This document shows, piece by piece, positions 7,871 to 19,085 of a DNA stretch of 64,000 nucleotides. Where the stretch lies: contig CAJNDS010002120.1 of NCBI GenBank assembly GCA_905221605.1, positions 344,501 through 408,500 of the forward strand, written 5' to 3'. Made by a program: the position numbers and the translations under genes. Position 1 is the first letter of the stretch. Each line of letters begins with the position of its first letter. The stretch is from Symbiodinium natans (lineage: Eukaryota; Sar; Dinophyceae; Suessiales; Symbiodiniaceae). The notes under the pieces were generated by a model. The model searched no databases and was not told where the DNA came from. It saw only the letters and a list, made by a program, of their open reading frames with translations.

Positions 7871-10800
7871 CTCTGAACCGTTGTTCATGTTTGCCATGGA
7901 TGTGTCAGATGGCACGCCGCAAATGGCCATGAAACCCGCGCCTCAAACGCACGCAAGCCCCATGACAAGCACAAACGATTAATGCTCGTTTGAACGATGC
8001 AACAAAGTGTCTTACTCGAGCACAGCACGAGCATTGATTTCCAGGGCTTGACGGAAATTTTGAACCGACCAGAGCGAAACTTGCGAAAAATCGGCGTTGG
8101 GTACGACCTCAGGCATCTGAGAATGACAGCCTTGTGAAATTTGATTAAACATACAAACCCAAAGACCCACAGGTGTGAGAAAGCATGTCGCGACTGAACT
8201 TTTCGCAAACTGATTTGATGCGTGTCTTTTGGGGCTGAAGTGGCGCAAAGTACAACTTACCGAAAGCAACCACGCCTGAAGAAATCAACCAAGCCATACA
8301 ACTTCAAACCTCGCCGATGCAAACATTAACTAGCGTTTGCAATGTGAGAAGATACGATCTCGGTTCATTCGAAGGCCTGGACTGCAAGAGAGCGCAGTCT
8401 CCTTTTTTGCTTGAAAAACCCTGACGGGGCTCACAGCAAGAAGTTGTGAAGCCCCACCTCTTGCAGACGCGTGAACACATGGATCTCGCAATGAAAAAGA
8501 CTCTTGCGCACCAAAGAAGGATTGGGTACTTGAGAGGCGGTGCTTTCAAAGACGCGCCAATGGTCGCGCCAACCTTGAGAGATGCTTGGGGTATTGCAAC
8601 TTGTCGTTCACGCAAGGAGCACAAGCGCAGCGTTCCATGAACCGCAATGAGAAATAGCCATATGAGCCACGTTTAAAACAAGGCGAAGTGCCCGTGTGGA
8701 GATGCAGCAATCCTTGCACGTCGACATGGCCCTGCCACGACTACAATGCCAAGACGACTAAGCACAATCTGAAAAGTAGAATCCGGCCGTGCCGGAAAAT
8801 AGTGGAGACATTGCTCTGCTGCTGCGCCAGCAGACGCATAACACGATCACGTACTACGAAACTCAACACAGCAGTCTGCAGTGTTCCCAGTTCTCGTAAC
8901 CTTACCTCACTTTCGAACCCAGAAGCAAGATAGGCAACCCTCGAGACTCTCAAGACTGCAGCTTGAGGTCTCAATTTCGAACAGTTTCAGTATCGCTTTG
9001 AATGTACGAAGCGCAGCCAAAAACAAAGGTGGCACTTGTGTAGTACGTGGAGAGTGCATGACTCCACGTCCTTTCCTTGAGCCTGCAATGCCGCATTTGT
9101 TTTTGAACAGCCGGGGATGGAACTCGTCACAAAATTTTCGTGGTTTGACTTTAAACTGGTTCGCCACTGGCCCGTCATGCAACCAACCATGTGGCGGGTG
9201 CGAAAAAACTTCGATCTCCATGTTTTTTGCAGGCGCTGGCATGTGTCCATGTGCAAAAGGTCAGCACAAGTGCACAAAAAACAAGAAAAGAAGGACCAAA
9301 CAAGACCGACACCCAACAAGAACACAACCAACAAACACGGGGCGCACCAAGAACAAACACTAATGTGAAACAGCGGCCATTTTCAGTAGTTTTTCGCGTT
9401 GACGTAGTCACCACATTGCTGGCATAGTTCGAATATGGATTGCCGCTTGATGTTGGCAACAAATTCAATGCTGCAAAATGCGAAGCATCGTTCAAAACCT
9501 CGAATGCATCATGGCCACACATCGTCATCAGGACGGCGCGGTGCGTGGAACTGCATGGTATCCGCTTGAGAAGTGGTGCCCCTTCGCTTGAGGCGCCGCG
9601 CAAAACTAGCCATCCGCGTGTCCAGAAGCAGCAAATGGCGGCGCCTACAGCTTCACTGGTTGCGAAAAAGCCCACCTTGCCAAATGCCCCACGCCAACAC
9701 CCAACGGGAAGAGGCTCAGCCCATGGAAGAGGTGCACAGGGAAGACTGCCATGATGCTGAAAATTGGGATGAGCCCAGCGGCGCCACACTGCCGGCCACA
9801 TCTCGCATCCGAGCACTCGCCCCTCCTGGAGTGAGGTGGCGTCCGACACCTCGTCCAGGAAAGCGCACCGACAGCGTCTGTTGCGGCATCGACATCCAGT
9901 ACCCCCACGGAGGTGACAACCAAATGCGGCTACAAATTGCGCCCGCTACAAGTGGACACCCACGTTGACAGTGCGTCAAATGCACTCTCAAGGACGCGGA
10001 GCAGACGGATTGCTTGTTGCCGATCACATGGATCTGTCGGCTTTTGGACCTAATCGGTGAGTCCTTTTGATGGAGTGCAAGACTTCTTGCAAATTCCCAC
10101 CGCTGCACCTCGACTCGACCTCTGAGAGAGCCGTCTCACCGTTGGATGCTTCGCTTTGTCGGGTGTGGTGTGTTTCTTTGCTTTGAAAAAAAACGCAACT
10201 CATCCGCGCTTCCGACGATAACCCGAAGTAAAGCAGCTGGGGCCAGGTCAAGCAGGTGTTTCGGGTTGCAAATTGCTTTGGCAGCTTGCAAAGGAACTCT
10301 TCACAACAGCGATACGCCCGTATTTGGTTCCGGTGTAGTGAAGGGAAAAGTCTTTCAACACCAGGTAGCTGGGTGCAGGCGGGGCAGGCCGGCAACAGGG
10401 TCAACCCTGCCACTGGCCTGTTTCGCCAGTGGGGCGGGGAAACATTCAGTTGCAGAAGACGATCTGCAGCTCTAGACTCTTCGCGTCCAATTGTCACGTG
10501 AAGGAAAGCAGTATCTTTCTCAAACCAGCGGACGATTCGACCTCAGCGGCAGTCGTCAGCCGGCAAACCTGAACGAGCGGTGGTTTTATTGATGATGCTT
10601 CTAATGGAAATCTGTTTCCTTCCGCGGAACCCTTCCGCGAACCGTGAAAACTTGAAGGTCCCTCTGGTACCTTTTCCCTTGAAAGCACGAACCCAAACCT
10701 ATCTCAACCAAGTGCGGACACACTTTTTTCTCGCAGGCCTTGAGCCAAAAGTCACGAAGTGCGCAAACTAAACCGAATTCACACGTGAGCTTAAACTCAG

Positions 10801-12130
10801 CTTCAGAACAAAGTTCCTACACACTGCATACTCACTCAAAGTAGCGTATTGGGTAAAAACATACACTCGCATGATTTCCTAGGGAAATCATCGAGGCAAA
10901 AACATCGAGGATGGGATCACAAAGATTCCCAATCACTCCGAAGCAAAACAAAACTATACAAGCTGATCCAAAACATGACAAAACCGTCAATGTTCAGCCA
11001 CGATCTTCCACCCCCCGCATTTTGCTGAGGGTTCATGCCAAAGATCCCAAAGTCCAAGCATAGCTCGGCACTTCAACACTAAGGGGATGCCCTGGCCACA
11101 TTCCCTTGGTGCGTACTCGCCACCAAAGCGAAACAAACAACACACCAGTCGATCTCTGACATAAAACTTAAAACTCATGCAAAATCCCACCATAAGGCAG
11201 GTTGTCCTGAGTCCAACTGGCACCCAAGAGTTCGTTGTCCAAACTCGTGACAAACTAATTCAACTTGCATCATGAGTACTAGACAGGGCTGTCTTGGAAC
11301 ATCTCCAAGAGTTCGTTGTGACAAACACGTGAACGAATTGATGCAAGTCTCCGGCTCACCCACTTTCAGTACTCGACTTCGACTGGTCATAGCCTTCAAT
11401 CTCGCAAACTTTCCAGGAAAACAAGCTCACTGGCTAGCATCCTCTGGCAGAGCTCCAACAAAACACGGCCGTCCTTCAGCATCGCGCTTAGCGCGGACTT
11501 TCCACCCTCTGAAAAACCAAACTCAAATGCACTGACCAGGGTTTCCAATGGAAAAACGCGGACGGTATGGCATCTTCTGCACCTGAGGTGAGAACGCACC
11601 TCAATCCGTGTCCTCGCCTTCCACAGCATCTTTCTTTTCTTTCTCAACTTTCTCCTTCTTAACATCCATCATCACAGCAATCCCTTCCTTTCGCTTTCTC
11701 TCAGCTTCTTCTCGATCCTGCTGATTCACAGCTTCCTTACATCTCTCTCAACCCCTTTTTCTTAGTCTCAATTTGCTGATTTCTTCGCACATAATAATCT
11801 GCCACACCTGCTGCCACACATCCGAGGGCATCATCAAGTTGAATATCTCCACGTAATAACCATGCTTCTGGTCTTACTTGGTCACTTTATTCCAACCATT
11901 CTGTTTTCTCTTTGTTCTGATCGGAACTAACAACTCCAATAGTTGCCGTAGACGTAAAACTCCAACGCGGCACTGGTCGGTTCTCTTGACCAATGTCGGA
12001 TCGTGAATTCTTTCGTAAGGCACAAAAGCATTAAAATCGCCCGCACCCCCATGATCTTTGCAGCAGTTGATCCAAGGTGATGCGCAGCGTCTCTATCTCG
12101 TCTTTCAAGCACAGCTTTGGCACTTCCGCG
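7871..12130. other. 4.2 kb without a recognisable gene
   Basis: Open frames up to 224 codons exist on both strands (for example 9175-9849 minus, 10024-10497 minus), but they overlap in competing frames, lack recognisable motifs and look like chance ORFs in sequence of moderate GC. Short purine- or pyrimidine-rich tracts occur near 9265-9330 and 11600-11760 (the latter a C/T-rich stretch with no repeat unit). I see no RNA gene, transposon end or long repeat. An intron-rich gene cannot be excluded by eye. Confidence 0.4.
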
Positions 12131-12140
12131 TCCGTGCGTT

Positions 12141-14386
12141 CCATGGTGGTCAGCCACTGGAACTTACAAGTGAGCACTGCCCCAGGGCTTGCCATGGTGG
12201 TCAGCCAGTGGGTAGCTGCGAGTTGCAGGCTTCTGGGGCTTCTAGGACGGAAGCCATTGAGTAGCACAGCTACCGTTCAGATAGTTCAGTTGTTCCACCC
12301 ATGCAATCAGGTGGGTTTGAGGGATTGCCAAGAGCCTTTCCAGTTAGGGCTTTTTTTTTTTTGGACTGTTGCCTCTTTACTACATCAGTAGCACAGTAGG
12401 CCGGTCTTGTTGGGCTCGACGTAAAGGGTGAAACAAGGTCAGCGCTCACAACCGCAAGACACAACAAGCAACCACCAAGCAAACAGACACCGAAGAAACA
12501 AAGCGAGCAATCGCGCTGAACTACTAGATACCCCACGGACTCAGTACTCGAGGTCGTCAATGAAGTCCCGGTTCACAAGGAAGCACAGAGCTTGTGGGGG
12601 AATCGCAAATTGCGACGTTGCCAGATTCTCAAAACCACCATCATGTAGCCACTGGTGCGACAGCGGTTATTCAAACCGAGGTCATCAGAAGAGGTTCGGA
12701 TCGCGTACTCGTTGTCAAGGAGAGACAACCGACACTCAATGGCGAAAGGATGTTGCAATTCAGACTCCAGGGGGGATGAAAGATGCGCATATGCCCCATG
12801 GTGGTCAGCCAGTAGGGACTTAACGGCAAGAACAATCAAGCAAGACCGGCCCAGGGCACTCCATGGTGGTCAGCCAGTGGAGTAGCTCCGAGCACAGGGT
12901 TTTCCGTCAACCTGGCGTACAAGTGCCCGCCCAGAACGGTGCCCGCGCACTGCCAGAGGGGGGGCGAGAGTAGCTGCAGCTACCGATTCCACGGGGAGAT
13001 TCCACAGCGAATCGGCACGCATCAGGTCCCTCCAAACCCAAACCCGCGAGGTACGTCGGTAAGGAGATGGGAGGGCTCACATCACATTGGTGCCGAGGTG
13101 CAAGGATCTCCACGGTATTGCTACTTTGATCCAATCAGAGCCTTCAGGTAACATCCACGCGGGCGGGGAGCCCACTTGCCCTGCCGCAGGCCAGCTCAGA
13201 CGAGGGTGACCCTCCAGAGTCACAAGAGGGCCAGGTTGTTCTACAAGTGGAGAATGGCTCCCTGCCACGTCAGCGGGTGCATAACTTCCGCGTAGAAGTG
13301 TCCACAGCCAGCGCGCCGAACTGCTAGGAGGCCGGGAGCACACATGTAGCACCGAGTGCGCAGGTGCGTCGCAAGTTGCGGCGTTGCCAGATTCACAAAA
13401 TCACCATCATGCAGCCACCGATGCGAATACATTCAGCACCAGCCAAGGCCGTTCACGAGAAGGTTCACAAGTCCGCCATCACAGGCGGGGCATAGTCGTG
13501 CCTTGGCACGGGATGTTGCAGGTGGCAACCTTCTTGATCCGAAGTATAAAGTTGCCCCATGGTGGTCAGCCAGTGGGGACTTAACGGCAAGATCAAAGGG
13601 TAGGACCAGCCCAGAGCACTCCATGGTGGTCAGCCAGTGGAGCCTCTCCGAGCACAAGGCGCAACGTTCTTTGGACTCACAAGAGTCTCGTCCGACGGCC
13701 AAGGCAGGCTTGACTGCTTCGTTCCAATCAGAGCCATCAGGTGGACCCAAGTAGGCGGGGACCCCACCTGCCCTGCAGGAAGCGGGAGAGTCCCCCAGTC
13801 GAAACTTCGCACTCAAGGCCAAGCAACTATCTCCTTGGCCGGTGAGGGTTGAGGGTTCAATAACCAGAATCAGACCCTCCATGCCCAAACCGACAGACGT
13901 CGGCGAGGAGATGTGAGGGCTCACATCACGCTTGGCCACCTACCGATGGGGAGGTAGTCATGTATGGCTGCTTTGACGCAAGCAGAGATATACACCCCAG
14001 CAGGCAGGGAACCCCGCAGCAACCCAAGCACAGGCGAGAATGGCTCTCGTGAAGGCCAGGTTGTCCACAGGTGCTCGATGGCACATTGCCAGGGAAGTGG
14101 AAACCTGATCTCCGCGTAGAAGTGTCCACAGCCCAGAAGCAGCATCCCCTAGCTGGTCTCTCCCAATTGGCATGACGCCGTTGTACGACACGGGGGTGTC
14201 ACCGTCCAGACGAGAGATGGTCAACACTCAAGTCCGAGGGGTTCACACACGGTCGTAGCACATAGAAGCGGGCAACCTGCCCACCTAGAGGGGGCAGAGG
14301 AAAGGAAGATTGGCCGTTTTACCGATGACAAAGCTGGAACAGCCAAGCAAGACCGGGCCAGGGTAGTCCGTGGCAGATGGCCAGTG
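12141..14386 (-). repeat. Tandem degenerate modules of about 0.7-0.8 kb, related to 48,988-49,856
   Basis: A 20-base motif beginning CCATGGTGGTCAGCC occurs in pairs 51-65 bases apart at 12141/12192, 12796/12861 and 13557/13621, with a decayed copy at 14368. Each module also has a motif around GAGATGTGAGGGCTCACATCAC (near 13061, 13897, 14562) and a segment near TGTCCACAGCC. On the minus strand the modules translate in fragments (13077-13352, 13921-14145, 13958-14227) to sequence resembling the 187-residue ORF at 48988-49548: shared pieces include VEQPG, AGQVGSPPAWMLP and RDVSPHIS. Frames shift repeatedly, so these are decayed duplicates, now noncoding, of one ORF of the array at 40.5-53.8 kb. 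Confidence 0.75.
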
Positions 14387-14634
14387 GAGCAACCACGAAA
14401 TAAAGGCCCCCCGTTCCCCCAGGCACACCGCGGGGCCGACACAGAAGGGTGTTCACAGCTGCAAGCTGTAAGCACACAAAAGACAAGCACGATCAATCCG
14501 TGGCATAGACCACGAGAGGGTTGCCAACCAAGAATATCCCGAGGTAGTCTTGCGGCATGTATCGGCGAGGAGATGTGAGGGCTCACATCACGCTGGGCAG
14601 CATGCCATGAAAGGACGCAATGGCGCGTTCGCAT
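14221..14634 (-). CDS. Hypothetical 137-residue ORF downstream of the DIRS-A insertion
   Basis: First intact ORF on the array strand past the right end of DIRS-A. Its start carries the RDVSPHISSP piece shared with the modules at 12-14 kb and the 187-residue ORF at 49 kb; it then has one hydrophobic segment (LIVLVFCVLTACS) and a Cys-rich end. Before DIRS-A inserted it would have followed the 926-residue ORF, whose predicted original stop is at 14671, 37 bases earlier. It may be intact or the edge of the decayed modules. Confidence 0.35.
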   Translation of the reverse strand: MRTRHCVLSWHAAQRDVSPHISSPIHAARLPRDILGWQPSRGLCHGLIVLVFCVLTACSCEHPSVSAPRCAWGNGGPLFRGCSTGHLPRTTLARSCLAVPALSSVKRPIFLSSAPSRWAGCPLLCATTVCEPLGLEC

Positions 14635-14670
14635 GGCGTCAGTAGGAGCCCTCAGATGACAGGTTGCTGT

Positions 14671-14730
14671 CTATTGCCAGGAGCCATCCCAGTCCGGACG
14701 CCGGGAGCGATGGCCCTCTGAGGCGGTATG
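14671..14730 (-). pseudogene. Severed 3' end of the 926-residue array ORF
   Basis: Reading across the DIRS-A insertion, the frame of the ORF that stops being host sequence at 40537 continues without a stop from 14730 for 19 codons and ends in TAG at 14673-14671. This polar tail replaces the DIRS-A-encoded tail the ORF now has. Inferred from frame closure only. Confidence 0.55.
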
Positions 14731-14968
14731 TTATTGTTCAAAACCGTGCTTGTAATGAAATGTCATGTCGTGTTTGAACACTTCAAGCATGACACAATCT
14801 TCATCAAGCAACATGCATTCTGCTCACATCACTCGCTCTCGTTCGAATCTTTTCACGTTGTGGGGAAACAGTACCGAGCACGGCTGGTTGGATCTCGATC
14901 CCTCCTGTAAGACCCAAGACTGTTGTTGAGTCTCGAAATGTCCTGTGAGACACAGGGCTCCTTTCCCC
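14731..14968 (-). repeat. DIRS-A terminal repeat B2
   Basis: 238 bases matching B1 (15802-16039) except for a T/A difference near the lower end (TTGTAATG versus TTGTTATG). It forms the 3' end of DIRS-A; flanking sequence of the interrupted array ORF starts at 14730. Confidence 0.93.
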
Positions 14969-15063
14969 TTCGAGAGGAAAATACAGCTAACTCACGGCCT
15001 CTCACAGGTTCGGCCTAAGTGTGACGGCCTGAACAGGATATCCATGTGGTTCAGAACGACAGT

Positions 15064-15441
15064 TCAAGAAGTTTCTGGCTGTCTCTGAGAGCTTGACGAG
15101 GCAGCTTCACTCGGTTGCTCCAAGTCAGGTGCAGGGTTCACAAACTGCCACTGAGACTGACGAGCTGCAACAGCCTCCTGTTGCCGCATCTCACGGTCTG
15201 CCATGAGGTCGTCCAATACCTCAGCCACCTTCATGAGGGAATCCATATTCAAAGAGTGGAGCCACACCCGAAAATCATTTAGCTGATCGCGCGTCAACGA
15301 CCGCGCCATGAAGAGTGCTGAGAAAAGTACAGCGGTGAAAAGAGCAATACTCGAGCCTTTATGCGTCAAGCAAACAAGCGGAACTGTCACCACATGAAGT
15401 AAGGCCCGCACTAACAAGGGTTCCTGATTGCACACGCTCAT
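15064..15441 (-). CDS. 125-residue ORF in the A2-B2 spacer of DIRS-A
   Basis: Lies between A2 and B2, a position outside the usual coding block. The N-terminus has a hydrophobic stretch (about residues 11-47); a more likely start is the internal methionine before ARSLTRDQLNDFRVWLH, giving a soluble helical protein of about 80 residues with an acidic helix and a Ser/Gln-rich tail. No family recognised. Its helical character resembles the small leader ORFs at 39.3-40.3 kb, so it may be a related accessory ORF. Confidence 0.45.
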   Translation of the reverse strand: MSVCNQEPLLVRALLHVVTVPLVCLTHKGSSIALFTAVLFSALFMARSLTRDQLNDFRVWLHSLNMDSLMKVAEVLDDLMADREMRQQEAVAARQSQWQFVNPAPDLEQPSEAASSSSQRQPETS

Positions 15442-15544
15442 TGAGCTGCCTGGTCCCTTACCGGATACTTCGTATGCACACGAGTCCTCTCCTGACGTGG
15501 TTGCGAAAACGTTTACATTAGTTTACAAGGGCGGCGAGGGTGGG

Positions 15545-15801
15545 TTTTTCGAAAACGATCTATCAGCCTCTAAGAGCACTTTCCGGGCATCCTGCCCTCT
15601 GAGAGGTCCCGCTGCGACGGGTGTATAAGTAAATACAAATCCTGCACGAACAAGCATAAAACTGATTGAGCGGTGGAAATAAGTTGTGCAAAAAGGCAAG
15701 CACTGAAACAACAAGCAAATGTTTTGTTCACCACAACATTTTGATGTTGTTTCCTTTGAACAATAAAGCTCTATCTTCTCCAGGCATTCGAAGAACGATA
15801 C
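15545..15801 (-). repeat. DIRS-A internal repeat A2
   Basis: 257 bases matching A1 at 40280-40536 with one visible difference (GAGCGGTGG versus GAGCAGTGG). It abuts B1 directly at 15801/15802, as expected for the B1A2 unit that templates end joining in split-repeat elements. Confidence 0.93.
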
Positions 15802-16039
15802 TTATTGTTCAAAACCGTGCTTGTTATGAAATGTCATGTCGTGTTTGAACACTTCAAGCATGACACAATCTTCATCAAGCAACATGCATTCTGCTCACAT
15901 CACTCGCTCTCGTTCGAATCTTTTCACGTTGTGGGGAAACAGTACCGAGCACGGCTGGTTGGATCTCGATCCCTCCTGTAAGACCCAAGACTGTTGTTGA
16001 GTCTCGAAATGTCCTGTGAGACACAGGGCTCCTTTCCCC
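15802..16039 (-). repeat. DIRS-A internal repeat B1
   Basis: 238 bases, 18 bases after the stop of the RT/RNase H ORF and directly joined to A2. Partner of B2 at 14731-14968. Confidence 0.93.
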
Positions 16040-16057
16040 ATTCACCTGAGCCGTGTG

Positions 16058-18907
16058 TCAAACCTTCAGTTTCGAGGCCCTCTTCACAATCGCCGAAACG
16101 ATCCTCCTCGCTTCATGCGATTCGTCCTTGAATCCTAACTTCCTAACCAAATCAAGTTGGAACCTTGAAGGTTGATCTGCAAGATTCGCTGGGGAGGCAA
16201 CTCTTGCATACCACGGTAGAAATCCGTGAACATATTCCAGGAAGTTTGCTTCATCCACCAACATTCCAGCAACTCCTTTCTTAGCAGATCCCGAGATGTA
16301 GGCGTGTCGGGCCGCATCGTTGTCGAGGTAGACGATTACCCCAGTTAAAGCAGTCGCTCCATGCTGGGAATACGATTCAGCAAAGGCTGCAGTCTGGCCT
16401 GTTAGCAACTTCAAACCAACCAAAACCCCAAGCATTTCCAGCTCATAGATAATGGTTTGCTCTTCCTCCGTAGATAGCACTTGAGTTTGGATTTCCGAGA
16501 TCGGAACACTGAAGAATGACAGTGCTGTCCCACTCCCCGTAAGGAGCACACCACCTAATCCACCAGACCTTGTCTCGGTTTCGAAGGCTGCATCGGTGAG
16601 TATCATAAACGATCTGCACGACACCTGTCCCACTAGCCTGGGCTGAGCAGCGTCTAAGAACTTGCAGAACTCTTCCAAAAGGTCTTTGGTGTATCCCGGA
16701 ATTTTCCGCCTCCCACCATAGGCATGTCTCGTGATCTCAACCAGACACCTCCTGCCTAACCTTCCGAAGAACTGAGCTTGTGCAAACTGTAATCGGCCCC
16801 TCAGTTGCAAGGCCTCCTTCTGACCCATCAAACCATTCTCCAGGTGACCTCTGATGGCTGTGACCAACTCTCGACGCCTTCGTTCGGTGTTCTTAACTTT
16901 CAGGACCCCTGTCCCTGTTTGGTCCAGCTCAAACAAAACGCCCAAAGCTTCGAAACTTGTGCTCCACTCCGTAGTCTTGTCTGATGACAGCTTCCAACCC
17001 AACAGTTTCATGACCTCATCAAAGGTATACCCACATGAACTCCTGTCACCGCTCAATGCGAGGAGAACAAAGTCGTCAAAGTAATTCGTCGTAGGGATTC
17101 TGGCTCCTTTCACCAGGATCGTCCAAAGGGCTCTCGCAACCCTCAAGAAGAAGTATACTGCTTTCGTGGAACCAAAAGGCACCGCCAGTTGCTGGAACAA
17201 TTTGGGCTTCCCCTCGACCGGGTCGTACACTGCTAAGTATGAAAATCTCAAACTTTCATCCGAAATGGCCAACTGTCGATAGGCGCTTTTAAGGTCAGCC
17301 GTCTTCCCGAAGAGTTCCAACAGTCCCTTTTTCCTGGCTGCCTTCGACAGCTTGGTAATTAGGAGTGCGATCTCATCAATTGAATGTGTAACAGGTTTCT
17401 CGGAGACGGTGACCGTGTCATTAATGAGACTGGAAGAATAGTTGTCAATAGGTCTGAGTTTGCCCCCCTGCATCAGAGGGAAACGGGAACTCACCAGACA
17501 ATCTTTTGGGAGATGGCCAACGTCGTAAGGTCCTGCCAGATGACCCTTCTCGACCTCCTCTAACGTTTTCTCCCACAACAACGTGTCCATGTTTCTATCA
17601 CCACTGGATATTGTCCTGGCGAAGATCTGTTCACACACCTGTTCGGACATGTCCACTAGTTGTTCAATGTCCATCCTGGCTGGCTTCAGCTTCGCATCCA
17701 AAACTCCCGTCACTGGGATAGGGCCTGTGAGAGTGGCTCCCTGAACGAGCTCCTGCACCACGCCCATATCATCGTACTGAATATTTTGAAGCATTTCTTG
17801 GAAGAGGAGGATACGTTTTGGTCCGAGGATCGCCCCTCGATGGGTAGACATGCCAGCCTTCAGCTGTGCTTCCTCTGGTTCCAGTTCTTTGGCTCTTCTA
17901 GCCCATTTCTCAAGGTAAACCTTTCTCTGGGATCTCACCGAGCCTGGACGGTGCACAAGTTGCTCGATCAACTTCTCTAACGGTTTGTTGCACTTAGATA
18001 GCTGATGATAAGGGTGTCCTAGCTTTGCTGCCTTTCCAATAAATTCAATCGGATCCCAAGGAATCCCCACTCGCAGCACTGAGGCACCATCCAGTCGCTG
18101 CATCTCCTGCTGAAGTTGCGGGCTCAAGTTCCCCCCTGTCTGAGTCCGTGACAGAAGCTGGGAATCTACCGGCAGGGTGGCCATCCCCGGCAACACTCGA
18201 ACACCATCCGGAATCTGCCACTCCTGCTTGAGACGCTTGTGTCCTGAGAAAGGGTCCTCGGTCACTGTTCTAGGCAGCAGCACATAGACGACCACCTTCC
18301 ATTCCGGCATGACCTCATTCAAATGCCCTCGAGGTTGGTGCATGGCCGACACTCGAATGGCTTTATTGGCCAAAGAAGGGTTTTGGCACAGAAGTTTTCT
18401 CGCTGTGACGCCAGCCGCGAAGACCTCAGCCAATGCAGTCGCAAAGCCTCGGGGGTAGGTCCCCGAAGAGGCCTCCGGTGTTGTCGACTTCCCTACCGGT
18501 TCTCGTCCTTCGCGCCTAACCGTGGTGATTTCAGGGAGGTTTGACATCACAAAACTCCGCTGCTGATTCGCAGGAATCCAGCATCCCCACTCCACTTCGA
18601 TCCAATGGGGTGCCTGCTGAGCATCTGGAAGTTGGTTCAAATTATCCCAGAATGGGGACTTGCAAGAGCCTTCTACCACTAACGGCAGGTCTCTATCGAG
18701 GCATCCATTGATAACCGCGAAAACAAATGCCGCAGAGGTGGGGTCCAATGTGAACTTTGGTATGCAAATCAGCACCCCCGCAATCTTTCGTTTGTCCAAC
18801 CAAGTAAGAACAGAATCACAAGCCGTCCGAGAGGACAGGTCCATTTGCAAAACAGGTGCCATAGCAGACTTGCCATAAGCAAAGTAACCCTGCGCAAGCA
18901 GAGCTGC
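16058..18907 (-). CDS. DIRS-A RT/RNase H polyprotein, C-terminal 950 codons (split by DIRS-B)
   Basis: From the first internal ATG (18862) there are 934 residues; 15 further codons upstream are open to the DIRS-B boundary, where they join in frame to 26556-26903. Residue numbers from 18862: a methyltransferase-like N-terminal segment (about 1-75, with a VEGS...SPFWD motif and, across the insertion, FAG), then reverse transcriptase with DLKSAYRQL (523-531), VPFGS and the catalytic YFDD (594-597), then a DIRS-type RNase H with D756, E807, D847 and VASPANLADQPSR (D897). Copies element RNA into DNA and degrades the RNA strand. No internal stop. The ORF in its present state lacks its start because DIRS-B separates it. 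Confidence 0.93.
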   Translation of the reverse strand, partial: AALLAQGYFAYGKSAMAPVLQMDLSSRTACDSVLTWLDKRKIAGVLICIPKFTLDPTSAAFVFAVINGCLDRDLPLVVEGSCKSPFWDNLNQLPDAQQAPHWIEVEWGCWIPANQQRSFVMSNLPEITTVRREGREPVGKSTTPEASSGTYPRGFATALAEVFAAGVTARKLLCQNPSLANKAIRVSAMHQPRGHLNEVMPEWKVVVYVLLPRTVTEDPFSGHKRLKQEWQIPDGVRVLPGMATLPVDSQLLSRTQTGGNLSPQLQQEMQRLDGASVLRVGIPWDPIEFIGKAAKLGHPYHQLSKCNKPLEKLIEQLVHRPGSVRSQRKVYLEKWARRAKELEPEEAQLKAGMSTHRGAILGPKRILLFQEMLQNIQYDDMGVVQELVQGATLTGPIPVTGVLDAKLKPARMDIEQLVDMSEQVCEQIFARTISSGDRNMDTLLWEKTLEEVEKGHLAGPYDVGHLPKDCLVSSRFPLMQGGKLRPIDNYSSSLINDTVTVSEKPVTHSIDEIALLITKLSKAARKKGLLELFGKTADLKSAYRQLAISDESLRFSYLAVYDPVEGKPKLFQQLAVPFGSTKAVYFFLRVARALWTILVKGARIPTTNYFDDFVLLALSGDRSSCGYTFDEVMKLLGWKLSSDKTTEWSTSFEALGVLFELDQTGTGVLKVKNTERRRRELVTAIRGHLENGLMGQKEALQLRGRLQFAQAQFFGRLGRRCLVEITRHAYGGRRKIPGYTKDLLEEFCKFLDAAQPRLVGQVSCRSFMILTDAAFETETRSGGLGGVLLTGSGTALSFFSVPISEIQTQVLSTEEEQTIIYELEMLGVLVGLKLLTGQTAAFAESYSQHGATALTGVIVYLDNDAARHAYISGSAKKGVAGMLVDEANFLEYVHGFLPWYARVASPANLADQPSRFQLDLVRKLGFKDESHEARRIVSAIVKRASKLKV

Positions 18908-19085
18908 TTTTCATAAAAGGATTTTCAAACCACCAAGAAAACTCTAAGAGGTCTTGAAAGGGAATTGCAAAGCTCAGCACTCACATGAAGGTGCAATCGC
19001 AAAGCAACGGATCCCACATGCCTGAAAGCTCGGATGCACTCTTTTTGTCGCATGGGGCGAAACGGATCTGGCGTCCGCCCCCTTC
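18908..19085 (-). repeat. DIRS-B terminal repeat B2
   Basis: 178 bases identical by eye to B1 (19592-19769). Its lower end (ATGAAAA on the minus strand) meets the DIRS-A RT codon GCA at 18907, fixing the 3' boundary of DIRS-B. Confidence 0.95.

Noticed and set aside
9175-9849. 224-codon minus-strand ORF with hydrophobic segments
   Set aside because: Antisense to equally long frames, no motif, and Cys/Trp-rich composition typical of chance frames here.
10739-10750. CTTGAGCCAAAA, reverse complement of the last 12 bases of the dinoflagellate spliced leader
   Set aside because: The match stops at 12 bases and the rest of the leader is absent; in 64 kb with no adjacent gene this is weak and may be chance.
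14731-16039. The two 238-base repeats considered as LTRs of a small element around the 125-codon ORF
   Set aside because: The unit joined to A2 and the matching A1 25 kb away fit B1 and B2; no primer site or target duplication was seen around the 1.3-kb unit.
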